Assembly: GCF_042670205.1 (NCBI RefSeq)
Contig: NZ_JBHUWD010000025.1
Coordinates: forward strand, 3,979-67,978
Direction of reading: 5' to 3'
DNA: 64,000 bases
From: Luteimicrobium sp042670205
Lineage (GTDB): Bacteria > Actinomycetota > Actinomycetes > Actinomycetales > Cellulomonadaceae
Below the pieces are notes generated by a model that was given only the letters and a program-made list of their open reading frames with translations, was not told the DNA's origin and made no database searches. How positions within the stretch are numbered: position 1 is the stretch's first letter; each line of letters begins with the position of its first letter. Below are positions 24,035 to 33,033 of this stretch, piece by piece. The position numbers were made by a program, and so were the translations under genes.

Positions 24035-25504
24035 GTGACCGACCTCACCGTGACCAGCACCTCCCCCGCCTCCCTCGACGTCGACGCCCTCGTCGTCGGC
24101 GCCGTCCGTACCGAGCTCGGGCCGCGCGTCCTCGCGGACGCCCTGCCGGCCGCAGCCGCGACCCGGCTCGCCTCGCTCGCCCCCGCGCTCGGCATCACCG
24201 GCGCGCCCGACGACGTCCACCGCTTCCCCGCGCCCGACGGCGTCGCGGCGCGCGTGGTCGTCGTGACGGGGCTGGGCTCCGACCCTGACGACGCCGAGGC
24301 CCTGCGCCGTGGCGCGGGCGCCGCGGTCCGCACCCTCGCGGGGACGGCGTCGGTCGCCGTCGCGCTGCCCGTCGCGTCCGACGCCGCCGTGTCGGCCGTG
24401 CTCGAGGGCTCCGCGCTCGGCGCGTACGCGTTCGACCGCTACACGACCGACCCCGAGAAGCCGGCCGCCGTCGGCGCGGTGCAGGTCGTCGTGCCGGACG
24501 CGAAGGCCGCGCGCGACGCCGTCGAGCGGGCGCGCGTGCTCGCCACGTCGGTGCACCTGGTCCGCGACCTCGTCAACGCCGCACCGAACGACCTGTACCC
24601 CGAGGCCTTCGCGGGCGCCGCAAAGGACGCGGCCAAGGGCACGGGCGTCAAGGTGACCGTGCTCGACGACAAGGCGCTCGCCTCGGGTGGCTACGGCGGC
24701 CTGGTCGCCGTCGGCCAGGGCTCGGTGCGCGGCCCGCGCCTCGTCAAGGTCGCGTGGTCGCCGTCGAAGCCGGCCGCGAAGGTCGCGCTCGTCGGCAAGG
24801 GCATCACGTTCGACTCGGGCGGCATCTCGCTCAAGCCGCCGACCTCGATGGTCGCGATGAAGTCCGACATGGCGGGCGCCGCCGCGGTGCTGGGGACGGT
24901 CCTGGCCGCGGCCCGGCTCAAGCTGCCGGTCGCCGTGACCGGGTGGCTGTGCCTCGCCGAGAACATGCCGTCGGGCACCGCGCAGCGGCCGAGCGACGTC
25001 ATCACGATCCGCGGCGGCAAGACGGTCGAGGTGCTCAACACCGACGCCGAGGGCCGGCTCGTCCTCGCGGACGGCCTCGTCGCGGCGCTCGAGGAGGGAC
25101 CGGACGTCGTCCTCGACGTCGCGACGCTCACGGGCGCGCAGATGGTCGCGCTGGGGGCGCGCGTGTCCGCGGTCATGGGGTCCGACGACGTCCGTGACGA
25201 GGTCGTGGCCGCGGCGGGGCGCGCGGGCGAGCAGTTCTGGCCGATGCCTCTGCCGGCGGAGCTGCGCGAGTCGCTCGCGTCGAAGGTCGCGGACATCGCG
25301 AACATCGGCGAGCGCCACGGCGGGATGCTCGTCGCGGGCCTGTTCCTCAAGGACTTCGTCGGCCAGACGCCGTGGGCGCACCTCGACATCGCCGGGCCCG
25401 CGTTCAACGAGTCGTCGGCGTTCGGCTACACGCCCGTCGGCGGCACGGGCGTCGCGGTGCGCACGCTCCTCGAGCTGGTCGAGTCGCGCGGGAACCGCGG
25501 CTGA
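24035..25504 (+). CDS. pepA: Leucyl aminopeptidase (M17)
   Basis: A 489-residue cytosolic hexameric aminopeptidase with two metal ions. The N-terminal macrodomain-like part covers about 1-170. The catalytic domain shows VGKGITFDSGGISLKP, MKSDMAGAAAV and the family signature NTDAEGRLVLADGL, with the metal ligands in Lys/Asp/Asp/Asp/Glu positions present. It releases N-terminal residues during peptide turnover; some homologues also handle cysteinylglycine. It is the M. tuberculosis pepB (Rv2213) counterpart. Confidence 0.95.
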   Translation: MTDLTVTSTSPASLDVDALVVGAVRTELGPRVLADALPAAAATRLASLAPALGITGAPDDVHRFPAPDGVAARVVVVTGLGSDPDDAEALRRGAGAAVRTLAGTASVAVALPVASDAAVSAVLEGSALGAYAFDRYTTDPEKPAAVGAVQVVVPDAKAARDAVERARVLATSVHLVRDLVNAAPNDLYPEAFAGAAKDAAKGTGVKVTVLDDKALASGGYGGLVAVGQGSVRGPRLVKVAWSPSKPAAKVALVGKGITFDSGGISLKPPTSMVAMKSDMAGAAAVLGTVLAAARLKLPVAVTGWLCLAENMPSGTAQRPSDVITIRGGKTVEVLNTDAEGRLVLADGLVAALEEGPDVVLDVATLTGAQMVALGARVSAVMGSDDVRDEVVAAAGRAGEQFWPMPLPAELRESLASKVADIANIGERHGGMLVAGLFLKDFVGQTPWAHLDIAGPAFNESSAFGYTPVGGTGVAVRTLLELVESRGNRG

Positions 25505-25517
25505 CCACCGCGCCGCG

Positions 25518-25553
25518 CGGGCCGGGCCGCGGCGGCCGCCGTGGCCCGGCCCG
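25518..25553. terminator. Bidirectional terminator after pepA
   Basis: CGGGCCGGGCC pairs with GGCCCGGCCCG around a GC-rich 14-base centre, between convergent genes. Confidence 0.7.
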
Positions 25554-25565
25554 TCGCGTCTCGCC

Positions 25566-25919
25566 TCAGGCCTCGCCGCGACGACGGCGCGTGTTCCACT
25601 CCCGCATGCGCTGCGGGTAGCCCGTGCGGCGCACGTCGTACAGGGGGATGCCGAGCTCGTCCGCGAGGCCCCGCGCGGCCTTCTCGTCGGGCACGCGGCG
25701 GCGCGTCCACTCCCCCGTCGTGGCGATGAGGAGGAGCGTCGACGGCATGTCGCCCGTCGCGGGCTCGAGGTAAGCCTCGACGCCGACCCGCGTGGTGACG
25801 AACGTCCGGAAGTGCTCGGTCGTGGCGCGGCGCGCGTCGGCCTGGGAGGGCGGACCGCCGGCCGCGGGGCGCGACGACGAGCCGGACGGTCGGGAGAACA
25901 GGCGGCGCAGCCGGGACAT
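25566..25919 (-). CDS. Hypothetical protein
   Basis: A 117-residue basic protein: an arginine/serine-rich N-terminus, then an alpha/beta region (FRTFVTTRVGVEAYLEP, STLLLIATTGEWTRRRV) and a short C-terminal YPQRMREWNTRRRR tail. The ATG at 25919 sits six bases after a TACGCT hexamer on the minus strand. The open frame extends far upstream antisense to the E2 gene, but that part is clearly a shadow. I do not recognise a characterised family; similar proteins lie near lpdA in related genomes as far as I recall. Confidence 0.75.
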   Translation of the reverse strand: MSRLRRLFSRPSGSSSRPAAGGPPSQADARRATTEHFRTFVTTRVGVEAYLEPATGDMPSTLLLIATTGEWTRRRVPDEKAARGLADELGIPLYDVRRTGYPQRMREWNTRRRRGEA

Positions 25920-25925
25920 GCGCGT

Positions 25926-25931
25926 AGCGTA
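25926..25931 (-). promoter_or_regulatory. -10 hexamer TACGCT, hypothetical gene 25566-25919
   Basis: Six bases separate it from the ATG at 25919 on the minus strand. Confidence 0.5.
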
Positions 25932-26081
25932 GCCGGGCCGCCGGGGTGCAACCCGGGTGCGAGCACGCTCACACCTGCGCCGATTGGGGCACGCGGGGCG
26001 TTGGTGCCAAGATGGGTCGGTGGGCCTGGAGCCCGCACGCCCGGGCCTTGACCCGTCGGACGAACATCGCAGGAGGAGCAC

Positions 26082-27461
26082 GTGGCCGAGACCCGCACGT
26101 TCGACGTCGTCGTGCTGGGCGGCGGGAGCGGCGGGTACGCGACGGCGCTGCGAGCCGCGCAGCTGGGCCTCACGGTCGCCCTGGTCGAGGAGGACAAGCT
26201 CGGCGGCACCTGCCTGCACCGCGGCTGCATCCCCACCAAGGCGCTGCTGCACGCGGCCGAGGTCGCCGACGCCGCCCGCGAGTCCGAGGCGTTCGGCGTG
26301 CGCGCCACGTTCGACGGCATCGACATGGCCGCCCTCGCGTCGTACAAGGACGGCGTCGTCGCGGGCCTCTACAAGGGCCTGCAGGGTCTCGTCTCGTCGC
26401 GCGGCATCACGCTCGTCGCGGGCCACGGCACGCTCGTCTCCCCCGACACCGTCGAGGTCGACGGCGAGCGCTACACCGGGCGCAACGTCGTCCTCGCGAC
26501 CGGCTCCTACTCCCGCACGCTGCCGGGCATCGAGATCGGCGGCCGCGTCATCACGTCCGAGCAGGCGCTCGAGCTCGACTACGTCCCCCGGTCCGCGCTC
26601 GTCCTCGGCGGCGGCGTGATCGGCGTCGAGTTCGCGTCCGTGTGGCGCTCGTTCGGGGCCGACGTGCACGTCGTCGAGGCGCTCGACCACCTGGTTCCCG
26701 CCGAGGACGAGGCCGTCTCCAAGGCGCTCGAGCGGGCGTTCCGCAAGCGCGGGATCGGCTTCACGCTCGGCGACCGCTTCGCCTCCCTCGCCGAGACCGA
26801 CTCCGGCGTCCGCATGACGCTCGAGTCCGGCAAGGCGCTCGACGCCGAGGTCCTCCTCGTCGCCGTCGGGCGCGGCCCCCGGACCGCGGGGCTCGGGTTC
26901 GAGGAGCAGGGCGTGCGGCTCGACCGCGGGTTCGTGCTCGTCGACGAGCGGCTCCGCACGGGCGTCGGCAACGTGTACGCGACGGGTGACATCGTGCCGG
27001 GCCTCCAGCTCGCGCACCGCGGCTTCGCGCAGGGCATCTACGTCGCCGAGCAGATCGCCGGCCTCGACCCCGCCCCGATCGACGAGTCCGGCATCCCGCG
27101 CGTCACCTACTCGGACCCGGAGATCGCGTCCGTCGGGCTCACCGAGGCCGCCGCCCGTGACCGGTTCGGCGCCGAGACCGTCGAGACGCTCGACTACAAC
27201 CTCGCCGGCAACGGCCGGAGCAAGATCCTCGCGACGCAGGGCTTCGTCAAGCTCGTGCGCCGCAAGGACGGCCCCGTCGTCGGCGTCCACCTCGTCGGGG
27301 CCCGCGTCGGCGAGCTCGTCGGCGAGGCCCAGCTCATCGTGAACTGGGAGGCGCATCCCGAGGACGTCGCCGCCCTGGTCCACGCCCATCCCACGCAGAA
27401 CGAAGCCCTGGGCGAGGCACACCTCGCCCTGGCCGGCAAGCCTCTGCACGCCCACAACTGA
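26082..27461 (+). CDS. lpdA: Dihydrolipoyl dehydrogenase (E3)
   Basis: A 459-residue flavoprotein that reoxidises dihydrolipoyl groups with NAD in 2-oxoacid dehydrogenase complexes. The FAD-binding GGGSGG is at about 13-18, the redox disulfide is Cys44/Cys49 in GGTCLHRGCIP, the NAD-binding LGGGVIGVEFASV is mid-protein, YATGDI is the second FAD motif, and the C-terminal His/Glu pair is in VHAHPTQNE. AGGAGGA precedes the GTG. It lies 28 bases before the E2 gene and is surely in the same operon. Confidence 0.95.
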   Translation: MAETRTFDVVVLGGGSGGYATALRAAQLGLTVALVEEDKLGGTCLHRGCIPTKALLHAAEVADAARESEAFGVRATFDGIDMAALASYKDGVVAGLYKGLQGLVSSRGITLVAGHGTLVSPDTVEVDGERYTGRNVVLATGSYSRTLPGIEIGGRVITSEQALELDYVPRSALVLGGGVIGVEFASVWRSFGADVHVVEALDHLVPAEDEAVSKALERAFRKRGIGFTLGDRFASLAETDSGVRMTLESGKALDAEVLLVAVGRGPRTAGLGFEEQGVRLDRGFVLVDERLRTGVGNVYATGDIVPGLQLAHRGFAQGIYVAEQIAGLDPAPIDESGIPRVTYSDPEIASVGLTEAAARDRFGAETVETLDYNLAGNGRSKILATQGFVKLVRRKDGPVVGVHLVGARVGELVGEAQLIVNWEAHPEDVAALVHAHPTQNEALGEAHLALAGKPLHAHN

Positions 27462-27489
27462 CGACACAATCGAAGGAGACCCCCAGGTC

Positions 27490-29265
27490 ATGTCCGAAAA
27501 CGTGCAGATGCCGGCTCTCGGCGAGTCCGTCACCGAGGGCACCGTCACGCGCTGGCTCAAGCAGGTCGGCGACGACATCGCCGTCGACGAGCCCCTGCTC
27601 GAGGTCTCGACCGACAAGGTCGACACCGAGATCCCGTCCCCCGTCGCGGGCAAGCTCGAGCAGATCCTCGTCCAGGAGGACGAGACCGTCGAGGTCGGCG
27701 CCGTCCTCGCCGTGATCGGCGACGGCTCCGGTGCCGGTGCCGCGGCCCCCGCCGCCGACGAGGCGCCCGCGGCGGCCGCCGAGCCCGAGCCCGAGCCGGC
27801 CCCCGCCCAGCCCGAGTCCGCCCCTGCCCCCGCGCCGGAGGCGCCCGCCGAGCCCGAGCCCGCTCCGGCGGCGGCCCCGGCCGCGCCGCAGGGTGGCGGC
27901 GAGGAGATCAAGCTCCCCGCGCTCGGCGAGTCCGTCACCGAGGGCACCGTGACCCGCTGGCTCAAGCAGGTCGGCGACGCCGTCGAGGTCGACGAGCCGC
28001 TGCTCGAGGTCTCGACCGACAAGGTCGACACCGAGATCCCGTCCCCCGTCGCCGGCACGCTGCAGCAGATCCTCGTCCAGGAGGACGAGACCGTCGAGGT
28101 CGGTGCCGTGCTCGCCGTCGTCGGCTCGGGTGCTGCCGCTCCCGAGGCCCCGGCGCCCGCCGCCGCCCCTGAGCCTGCCGCCGCGCCCGAGCCCGCGCCC
28201 GCCCCGGCTGCGGAACCCGCACCGGCCCCCGCGCCCGAGCCTGCGTCCGTCCAGGAGCCCGCCGCGCCCGCGACGCCGGCCCCTGCGGCGGCCCCGGCAC
28301 CGGCTCCCGCCGCTGCGCCCGCGACCGGTGGCAAGTCCTACCTCACGCCGCTGGTGCGCAAGCTCGCCGCGGACAAGGGCGTGGACCTGTCGGCGGTCAC
28401 CGGCACCGGCGTGGGTGGGCGCATCCGCAAGGAGGACGTCCTCGAGGCCGCCCGCAAGGCCGAGGAGGCTGCCGCGGCGCCCGCTCCTGCCGCTGCAGCG
28501 GCGCCGACCCCGGCCGCCGCGCCGAAGACGGCGCTCGAGACCTCGCCGCTGCGCGGGACCACCGAGAAGGCGACCCGCCTGCGCAAGATCGTGGCGGAGC
28601 GCATGGTCGAGGCCCTGCAGACGCAGGCGCAGCTGACCACGGTCGTCGAGGTCGACGTGACGAAGGTCGCGGCGCTCCGCGCCCGGGCGAAGGAGGGCTT
28701 CAAGGCGCGCGAGGGCGCGAACCTCACGTTCCTGCCGTTCTTCACCCTCGCGGCGATCGAGGCGCTCAAGGCGTACCCGAAGGTCAACGCGTCGTTCGAC
28801 GGCGAGACCATCACCTACCCGGCGCACGAGAACGTGGGCATCGCGGTCGACACGCCGCGCGGCCTCGTCGTCCCGGTCATCAAGGACGCGGGCGACCTCA
28901 ACATCGGCGGGATCGCGCGGAAGATCGTCGACCTCGCCGGCCGGACCCGTGACAACAAGGTCGGCCCCGACGAGCTCACCGGCGCGACCTTCACGATCAC
29001 GAACACCGGGTCGGGCGGCGCGCTCATCGACACGCCGATCGTCCCGGGCGGCACGTCCGCGATCCTCGGCACGGGCACGATCGTCAAGCGCCCTGCGGTG
29101 ATCAAGGACGCGGACGGGAACGACGTGATCGGTATCCGGTCGCTCTGCTACATCTTCCTGTCCTACGACCACCGTCTCGTCGACGGCGCGGACGCGGCGC
29201 GGTTCCTCACCGCCATCAAGGCCCGCATCGAGGAGGGCGCCTTCGAGGCCGAGGTCGGCCTCTGA
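27490..29265 (+). CDS. sucB: Dihydrolipoyl acyltransferase (E2) of 2-oxoacid dehydrogenase
   Basis: A 591-residue E2 with two lipoyl domains (about 1-78 and 138-212), each carrying the lipoylated lysine in EVSTDKVDTEIPSPVAG. Alanine/proline linkers, an E1/E3-binding domain (TPLVRKLAADKGVDLSAVTG, about 282-320) and the catalytic acyltransferase domain with DHRLVDGADA at the end follow. In actinobacteria this protein serves pyruvate and possibly 2-oxoglutarate dehydrogenase, so the symbol sucB is conventional. The two lipoyl-coding stretches are nearly identical in DNA. lipB and lipA downstream would supply its lipoate. Confidence 0.94.
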   Translation: MSENVQMPALGESVTEGTVTRWLKQVGDDIAVDEPLLEVSTDKVDTEIPSPVAGKLEQILVQEDETVEVGAVLAVIGDGSGAGAAAPAADEAPAAAAEPEPEPAPAQPESAPAPAPEAPAEPEPAPAAAPAAPQGGGEEIKLPALGESVTEGTVTRWLKQVGDAVEVDEPLLEVSTDKVDTEIPSPVAGTLQQILVQEDETVEVGAVLAVVGSGAAAPEAPAPAAAPEPAAAPEPAPAPAAEPAPAPAPEPASVQEPAAPATPAPAAAPAPAPAAAPATGGKSYLTPLVRKLAADKGVDLSAVTGTGVGGRIRKEDVLEAARKAEEAAAAPAPAAAAAPTPAAAPKTALETSPLRGTTEKATRLRKIVAERMVEALQTQAQLTTVVEVDVTKVAALRARAKEGFKAREGANLTFLPFFTLAAIEALKAYPKVNASFDGETITYPAHENVGIAVDTPRGLVVPVIKDAGDLNIGGIARKIVDLAGRTRDNKVGPDELTGATFTITNTGSGGALIDTPIVPGGTSAILGTGTIVKRPAVIKDADGNDVIGIRSLCYIFLSYDHRLVDGADAARFLTAIKARIEEGAFEAEVGL

Positions 29266-29310
29266 CGGCTCCGCTCCCCGAGGCCCTGACCGGCCTCCGG
29301 CGCTGACCGC

Positions 29311-29349
29311 ACGACGGCGCCCTCGTCCACGGACGGGGGCGCCGTCGTC
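29311..29349 (+). terminator. Terminator after E2 gene
   Basis: GACGGCGCCC pairs with GGGCGCCGTC, with further pairing inside (CGTCC with GGACG), 46 bases after the stop. Confidence 0.8.
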
Positions 29350-29358
29350 GTCCCCGTC

Positions 29359-29400
29359 TGCCAGAACCTCACCGCCGTATACCGCCGTGAGGTTCTGACA
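29359..29400. repeat. Palindromic repeat family B, copy 2
   Basis: Starts TGCCAGAACCTCAC and ends GTGAGGTTCTGACA; arms pair almost perfectly. Located just after the E2 terminator and before the epimerase promoter. Confidence 0.75.
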
Positions 29401-29421
29401 ACCGCGCCGAAGGTCATGGGC

Positions 29422-29427
29422 TAGCGT
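29422..29427 (+). promoter_or_regulatory. -10 hexamer TAGCGT, TIGR01777 gene
   Basis: Eight bases before the ATG at 29436. Confidence 0.5.
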
Positions 29428-29435
29428 CGACAGGT

Positions 29436-30380
29436 ATGGAAGACCCCCGCGTCCGCACGGTCGTCGTCGCCGGCGCAGGCGGCCTGATCGGTGCCCGCCT
29501 CGTGACGTCGCTGGTCGCCGACGGCGTCCGGGTGCGCCGCCTGGTCCGGCCCGGCACCGCAGACCGCGACCGGCGCGACGGTGTCACCCCGGTGCCGTGG
29601 GATCCCGACCGCGGTGTCCTGGCACCGGACGCGCTCGACGACGTCGACGTCGTCGTGAACCTCGGCGGCGCGGGCATCGGGGAGCGGCGCTGGACCCAGC
29701 GGTACCGCGCGGTCCTCCGGAGCTCGCGGCTCGCCGGGACAGGCCTGCTGGCCCGCGAGCTCGCGAGGCGCGGCCCCGGCGCCCCGGCGCTCGTCCAGGC
29801 GTCGGCGATGGGCGTCTACGGCGACCGCGGCGACGAACCGCTCCCGGAGACCGCCCACCGGGGCGACGGCTTCCTCGCCGACCTCGTGACGGACTGGGAG
29901 GCCGCCACGGATCCCGCCCGGGACGCCGGGGTGCGGGTCGTCCTCCTCCGCACGTCGCTCGTGCTCACCCCGGCGGGCGGTGCGCTCGGACGCCTGCTTC
30001 CGCTCCTGCGCCTCGGGCTCGGCGGGCCGCTCGGCGACGGACGCGCGTACTGGAGCTGGATCACCCTCCATGACCACGTGCGCGCGATCCGCCACCTGGC
30101 GGCGTCCGGCGTCCACGGACCCGTGAACCTCGCGACGCCCGACCCGGTCCGCAACGCGGAGCTCGTCCGTGCCCTGGCTCGCGCCCTGCACCGACCGGCG
30201 GTCCTGCGCGTGCCGGCACCGGCGCTACGGCTCGCGCTCGGGGGCTTCGCGGGCGACGTCCTCGCGTCCGCGCGGCTCGTGCCGCGAGTCCTGGAGGCGG
30301 ACGGTTTCCACTGGGACCACGCACGGCTCGACGACGCCGTCGCGTGGCTGGTCGACGGCGGCGACGCCGTCCGGCCCTGA
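29436..30380 (+). CDS. TIGR01777-family NAD-dependent epimerase-like protein
   Basis: A 314-residue short-chain dehydrogenase-fold protein of the TIGR01777/YfcH group (SulA-like epimerases). It has the nucleotide-binding AGAGGLIGARL, the conserved VNLGGAGIGERRWTQRYRAVLRSSR block, ASAMGVYGDRGDE and a DUF1731-like C-terminus. The reaction is unknown. Placement between E2 and lipB is conserved (Rv2216 in M. tuberculosis). In a plain epimerase one would expect YxxxK; here that lysine is not evident in the YGDRG region, as is usual for this subfamily. Confidence 0.86.
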   Translation: MEDPRVRTVVVAGAGGLIGARLVTSLVADGVRVRRLVRPGTADRDRRDGVTPVPWDPDRGVLAPDALDDVDVVVNLGGAGIGERRWTQRYRAVLRSSRLAGTGLLARELARRGPGAPALVQASAMGVYGDRGDEPLPETAHRGDGFLADLVTDWEAATDPARDAGVRVVLLRTSLVLTPAGGALGRLLPLLRLGLGGPLGDGRAYWSWITLHDHVRAIRHLAASGVHGPVNLATPDPVRNAELVRALARALHRPAVLRVPAPALRLALGGFAGDVLASARLVPRVLEADGFHWDHARLDDAVAWLVDGGDAVRP

Positions 30381-30416
30381 CCCGTCGCGCGCGGACGCGG
30401 GGCGGTCGACGCCCGG

Positions 30417-32159
30417 TCAGCCGGCCTCGACGACGCGTACGCGCCAGCCGTGCGCGGTCCACGCCAGGGCGAGCCTGTCGGTGCGCTCGGCGGCCGCCGG
30501 CACGGTGGTCTGGGACCCGTCCTTCGCGCGCAGCGTGTACGCGCCGATCGCGTAGGTCACGTCGACCGTGGCGGCCGTCTCCCCCGACGCCGTCACGGTG
30601 GTCCTCGCGACGTCGACGGGCGGCGCACTGACGATCACCCCGCGCTCAGCGACCCGCGCGACCAGGGCGTCGTCGGCGGCGCGGGCCGGCGATCCCGCCA
30701 GCGTGACCGCGTCGCTCGCCGTCGCGCCGGCGAGCATCGCGCCCCGCCGCTCGGTCAGCTCGCGCGCCGCGAGGTCGGGCCGGTCGCGCTCGAGCGTGGC
30801 GTCGGTCGGGGCGGCCGCGGTCGCGGGGCCGGCCGCCTCGACGCCGCGCCCCTGCCCGGCCGGCCCGGCGTCCGGCGCCCAGGGCCGCAGGACGAGCAGC
30901 GTTCCCGTGACCAGCACGACCCCCGCCGCGGCTCCCGCCGCCACGGTGCGGGTCCGCCGGCGGCGCAGGCGTGCGGCGGCACGCTCCCGGCGACCTCCGG
31001 CGTCGACGTGAGCGCGTCGCGGCCTGCCGGGGGCGGCGAGCGCGCGGGCACGGACGAGGGTGTCCTCGAGCGGGTCGGCGGTGCGAGGCGGGACCACGCG
31101 CCGCCGCGGCACCTCGGAGACCGGCCGGCGCACGACGCCCCGGACCGGACGGGGTGGTGCCGCCTCCCCCGGCCCCGGTCCTGACGCGCGGACCGCCGCG
31201 TCGCCGGCGACGGGCTCGACCGGCTGTCCCGTGCGAGCGACCTGACCCGACGACCCGTCCGGCTCGCGCCCCGCACCGCGCGCGGCGCCGTCGGCCGCGT
31301 CGGTCTGCGGGCTGCTCGACGAGGTGACCACCTCACGCGGCCTGGCCGACCGGCCGAAGGCGACGGCGGCGAGCGCGCCCAGGTCGGGGACGGTGACCGG
31401 CTCGGGCGTGACGGTGACGGCGGCACGCTGCGCGAGCTCCTCGGCGGTGCGGGGCGCGTCGGGCGCGGTACCGCTCGCGGCGCCGTCGAGGAGCGCGGCG
31501 AGGGCCGCGACCTCGGTGGCGCGCCGGGCGTCGGGGACGTGCGACGGGTCCGCGGAGGGTCCGTCCGCCGGGTCGGCGCCGTCCGCGACGACGCCTCGGG
31601 CGAGGGCTGCGAGCGCCCGCACGTCCCCGGCGGGCGACGAGGCCGCGTCGGGCGCCCGCACGGTCGGGCGCAGGTGGGCCCCGCCGTCGTCGTCGACGAC
31701 CACGTCGTCCGGAGTGAGGCTCCCCTGCGTGAGCCCGGCCCCGTGCAGCGCGCCGAGGGCGTGCCCGAGCCCTGTGACGATCGTCACGGCCTCGCCGGCC
31801 CGCAGCGCACCCCGCCGGGCGAGCACGTCCCGCAGGGTCGTGCCCGACGGGCCCCGCAGCACGACGGCGACCTCGCCCCCGGCTTCGACGACGGTCGCGA
31901 CGCGAGCCAGGTGCGCGTGCTCGACGGTCCGCAGCCGTGCGAGCCGCTCGTCGGTCCCTGCCGGCAACGCGGCGCGGCGAAGGACGTGGAGGGTGCAGGG
32001 GGCGCCGTCGGGAGCGCGGACCGCCCAGGCGCGGCCGGCGCGCGCGGCCCCGGTGTACCCGGCGGCCTGGAGCGCCTCGCGCACCGGCCCGCCCGGGACG
32101 TCGACGACGGCGCCCGTGTCGTCCGGCCGGCGTCCGGCGGGTTCGCTCGGACCTGTCAT
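30417..32159 (-). CDS. Membrane-anchored pseudokinase-like protein
   Basis: A 580-residue protein. Residues about 27-250 resemble a bacterial Ser/Thr kinase fold, but catalytic residues are lost: there is no lysine in the VAIK region (CTLHVLRR), the HRDLKPxN loop reads TQGSLTPDD (144-152, catalytic Asp replaced by Ser147), and no DFG is present. A low-complexity Pro/Arg/Gly linker follows, then a single helix at about 406-424 and an extracytoplasmic domain of about 150 residues ending in TVDVTYAIGAYTLRAKDG. It is probably a scaffold or signalling receptor. ATG at 32159 is the best start, though its ribosome site is weak. Divergent from lipB. Confidence 0.75.
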   Translation of the reverse strand: MTGPSEPAGRRPDDTGAVVDVPGGPVREALQAAGYTGAARAGRAWAVRAPDGAPCTLHVLRRAALPAGTDERLARLRTVEHAHLARVATVVEAGGEVAVVLRGPSGTTLRDVLARRGALRAGEAVTIVTGLGHALGALHGAGLTQGSLTPDDVVVDDDGGAHLRPTVRAPDAASSPAGDVRALAALARGVVADGADPADGPSADPSHVPDARRATEVAALAALLDGAASGTAPDAPRTAEELAQRAAVTVTPEPVTVPDLGALAAVAFGRSARPREVVTSSSSPQTDAADGAARGAGREPDGSSGQVARTGQPVEPVAGDAAVRASGPGPGEAAPPRPVRGVVRRPVSEVPRRRVVPPRTADPLEDTLVRARALAAPGRPRRAHVDAGGRRERAAARLRRRRTRTVAAGAAAGVVLVTGTLLVLRPWAPDAGPAGQGRGVEAAGPATAAAPTDATLERDRPDLAARELTERRGAMLAGATASDAVTLAGSPARAADDALVARVAERGVIVSAPPVDVARTTVTASGETAATVDVTYAIGAYTLRAKDGSQTTVPAAAERTDRLALAWTAHGWRVRVVEAG

Positions 32160-32246
32160 GGGCCCATCGAACAGGAAACCGGGTGCTCGTACGTCGGTTG
32201 TCCACAGCGAGGGCGGACGCCTGCCGGAGCATCCTCGGACGGGGGC

Positions 32247-32252
32247 TAGCCT
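32247..32252 (+). promoter_or_regulatory. -10 hexamer TAGCCT, lipB
   Basis: Seven bases before the ATG at 32260. Confidence 0.55.
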
Positions 32253-32259
32253 GGGTCGC

Positions 32260-32973
32260 ATGCGCTTCGCTCCGCTCGGGCTCGGCACGGTCCACTCCCC
32301 CTATCAGCCGACGTGGGAGCTGCAGCGCAGCATCCATGCCGAGGTCGCGGCGGGCGAACGTCAGGACACCGTGCTCCTGGTCGAGCACGAGCCCGTCTAC
32401 ACGGCCGGGCGGCGCACCCACCGCGACGAGCGTCCCGACGACGGCACACCCGTCGTCGACGTGGACCGCGGCGGCAAGGTCACGTGGCACGGCCCGGGCC
32501 AGCTCGTCGCGTATCCCATCGTGCGGCTGCGTGCCCCGATCGACGTGGTCGCCTATGTGCGGTGCCTCGAGCAGGCCGTGATCGACGTGTGCGCCGAGCT
32601 CGGGCTCGCGACCGTCCGCGTCGAGGGGCGGTCGGGGGTCTGGTTCGCCGCCGACGGCGCGCGGCGCGAGCGCAAGGTCTGCGCGATCGGCGTGCGCGTC
32701 GCGAAGGGCGTGACCATGCACGGGCTCGCCCTCAACTGCAACCCGGACCTCGGGGAGTACGGCCGGATCGTGCCGTGCGGCATCACCGACGCCGACGTGA
32801 CGTCGCTGTCGGCCGAGCTCGGCCGCACGGTGACGATCCAGGACGTCCTCCCCCTGCTCGAGCGCTCCCTCACCCGGGCGCTCGCCACGGTCGTGGCGGA
32901 CCCGCCGACGGCCTCCACGCCCAGCCCCGAGACGCCCGCGCTCCGCGGGACCGGCGCGCCCGCGCTGCCGTAG
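32260..32973 (+). CDS. lipB: Octanoyl-[ACP]:protein octanoyltransferase
   Basis: A 237-residue LipB that moves octanoate from acyl carrier protein onto lipoyl-domain lysines. Motifs are EHEPVYTAGRR, RGGKVTWHGPGQLVAYPI, and RKVCAIGVRVAKGVTMHGLALNCN with the catalytic Lys, and IVPCGI with the catalytic Cys. The last 25 residues are a Pro/Thr-rich tail. It precedes lipA and is close to the E2 gene whose lipoyl domains are the targets. Confidence 0.94.
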   Translation: MRFAPLGLGTVHSPYQPTWELQRSIHAEVAAGERQDTVLLVEHEPVYTAGRRTHRDERPDDGTPVVDVDRGGKVTWHGPGQLVAYPIVRLRAPIDVVAYVRCLEQAVIDVCAELGLATVRVEGRSGVWFAADGARRERKVCAIGVRVAKGVTMHGLALNCNPDLGEYGRIVPCGITDADVTSLSAELGRTVTIQDVLPLLERSLTRALATVVADPPTASTPSPETPALRGTGAPALP

Positions 32974-32976
32974 GCT
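32971..32976 (+). promoter_or_regulatory. -10 hexamer TAGGCT, lipA
   Basis: It overlaps the lipB stop codon. A transcript from here would carry a leader of about 50 nt before the GTG of lipA. Confidence 0.4.
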
Positions 32977-33033
32977 GAACGACACCCCATGCCGCCCCCG
33001 ACCGGGGCCGGCGACCACCACCTGGGAGACAGC

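Noticed and set aside
27517..28117. Direct repeat of about 200 bases as a mobile or CRISPR-like repeat
   Set aside because: It encodes the two lipoyl domains of one protein; no spacers and no dispersion.
25566..28334. Long minus-strand open frame opposite lpdA and the E2 gene (alanine/glycine-rich)
   Set aside because: Only its first 354 bases from the left, up to 25919, form a plausible gene. The rest is antisense to two clear genes and reads as low-complexity Ala/Gly/Ser, the usual effect of high GC at third positions.
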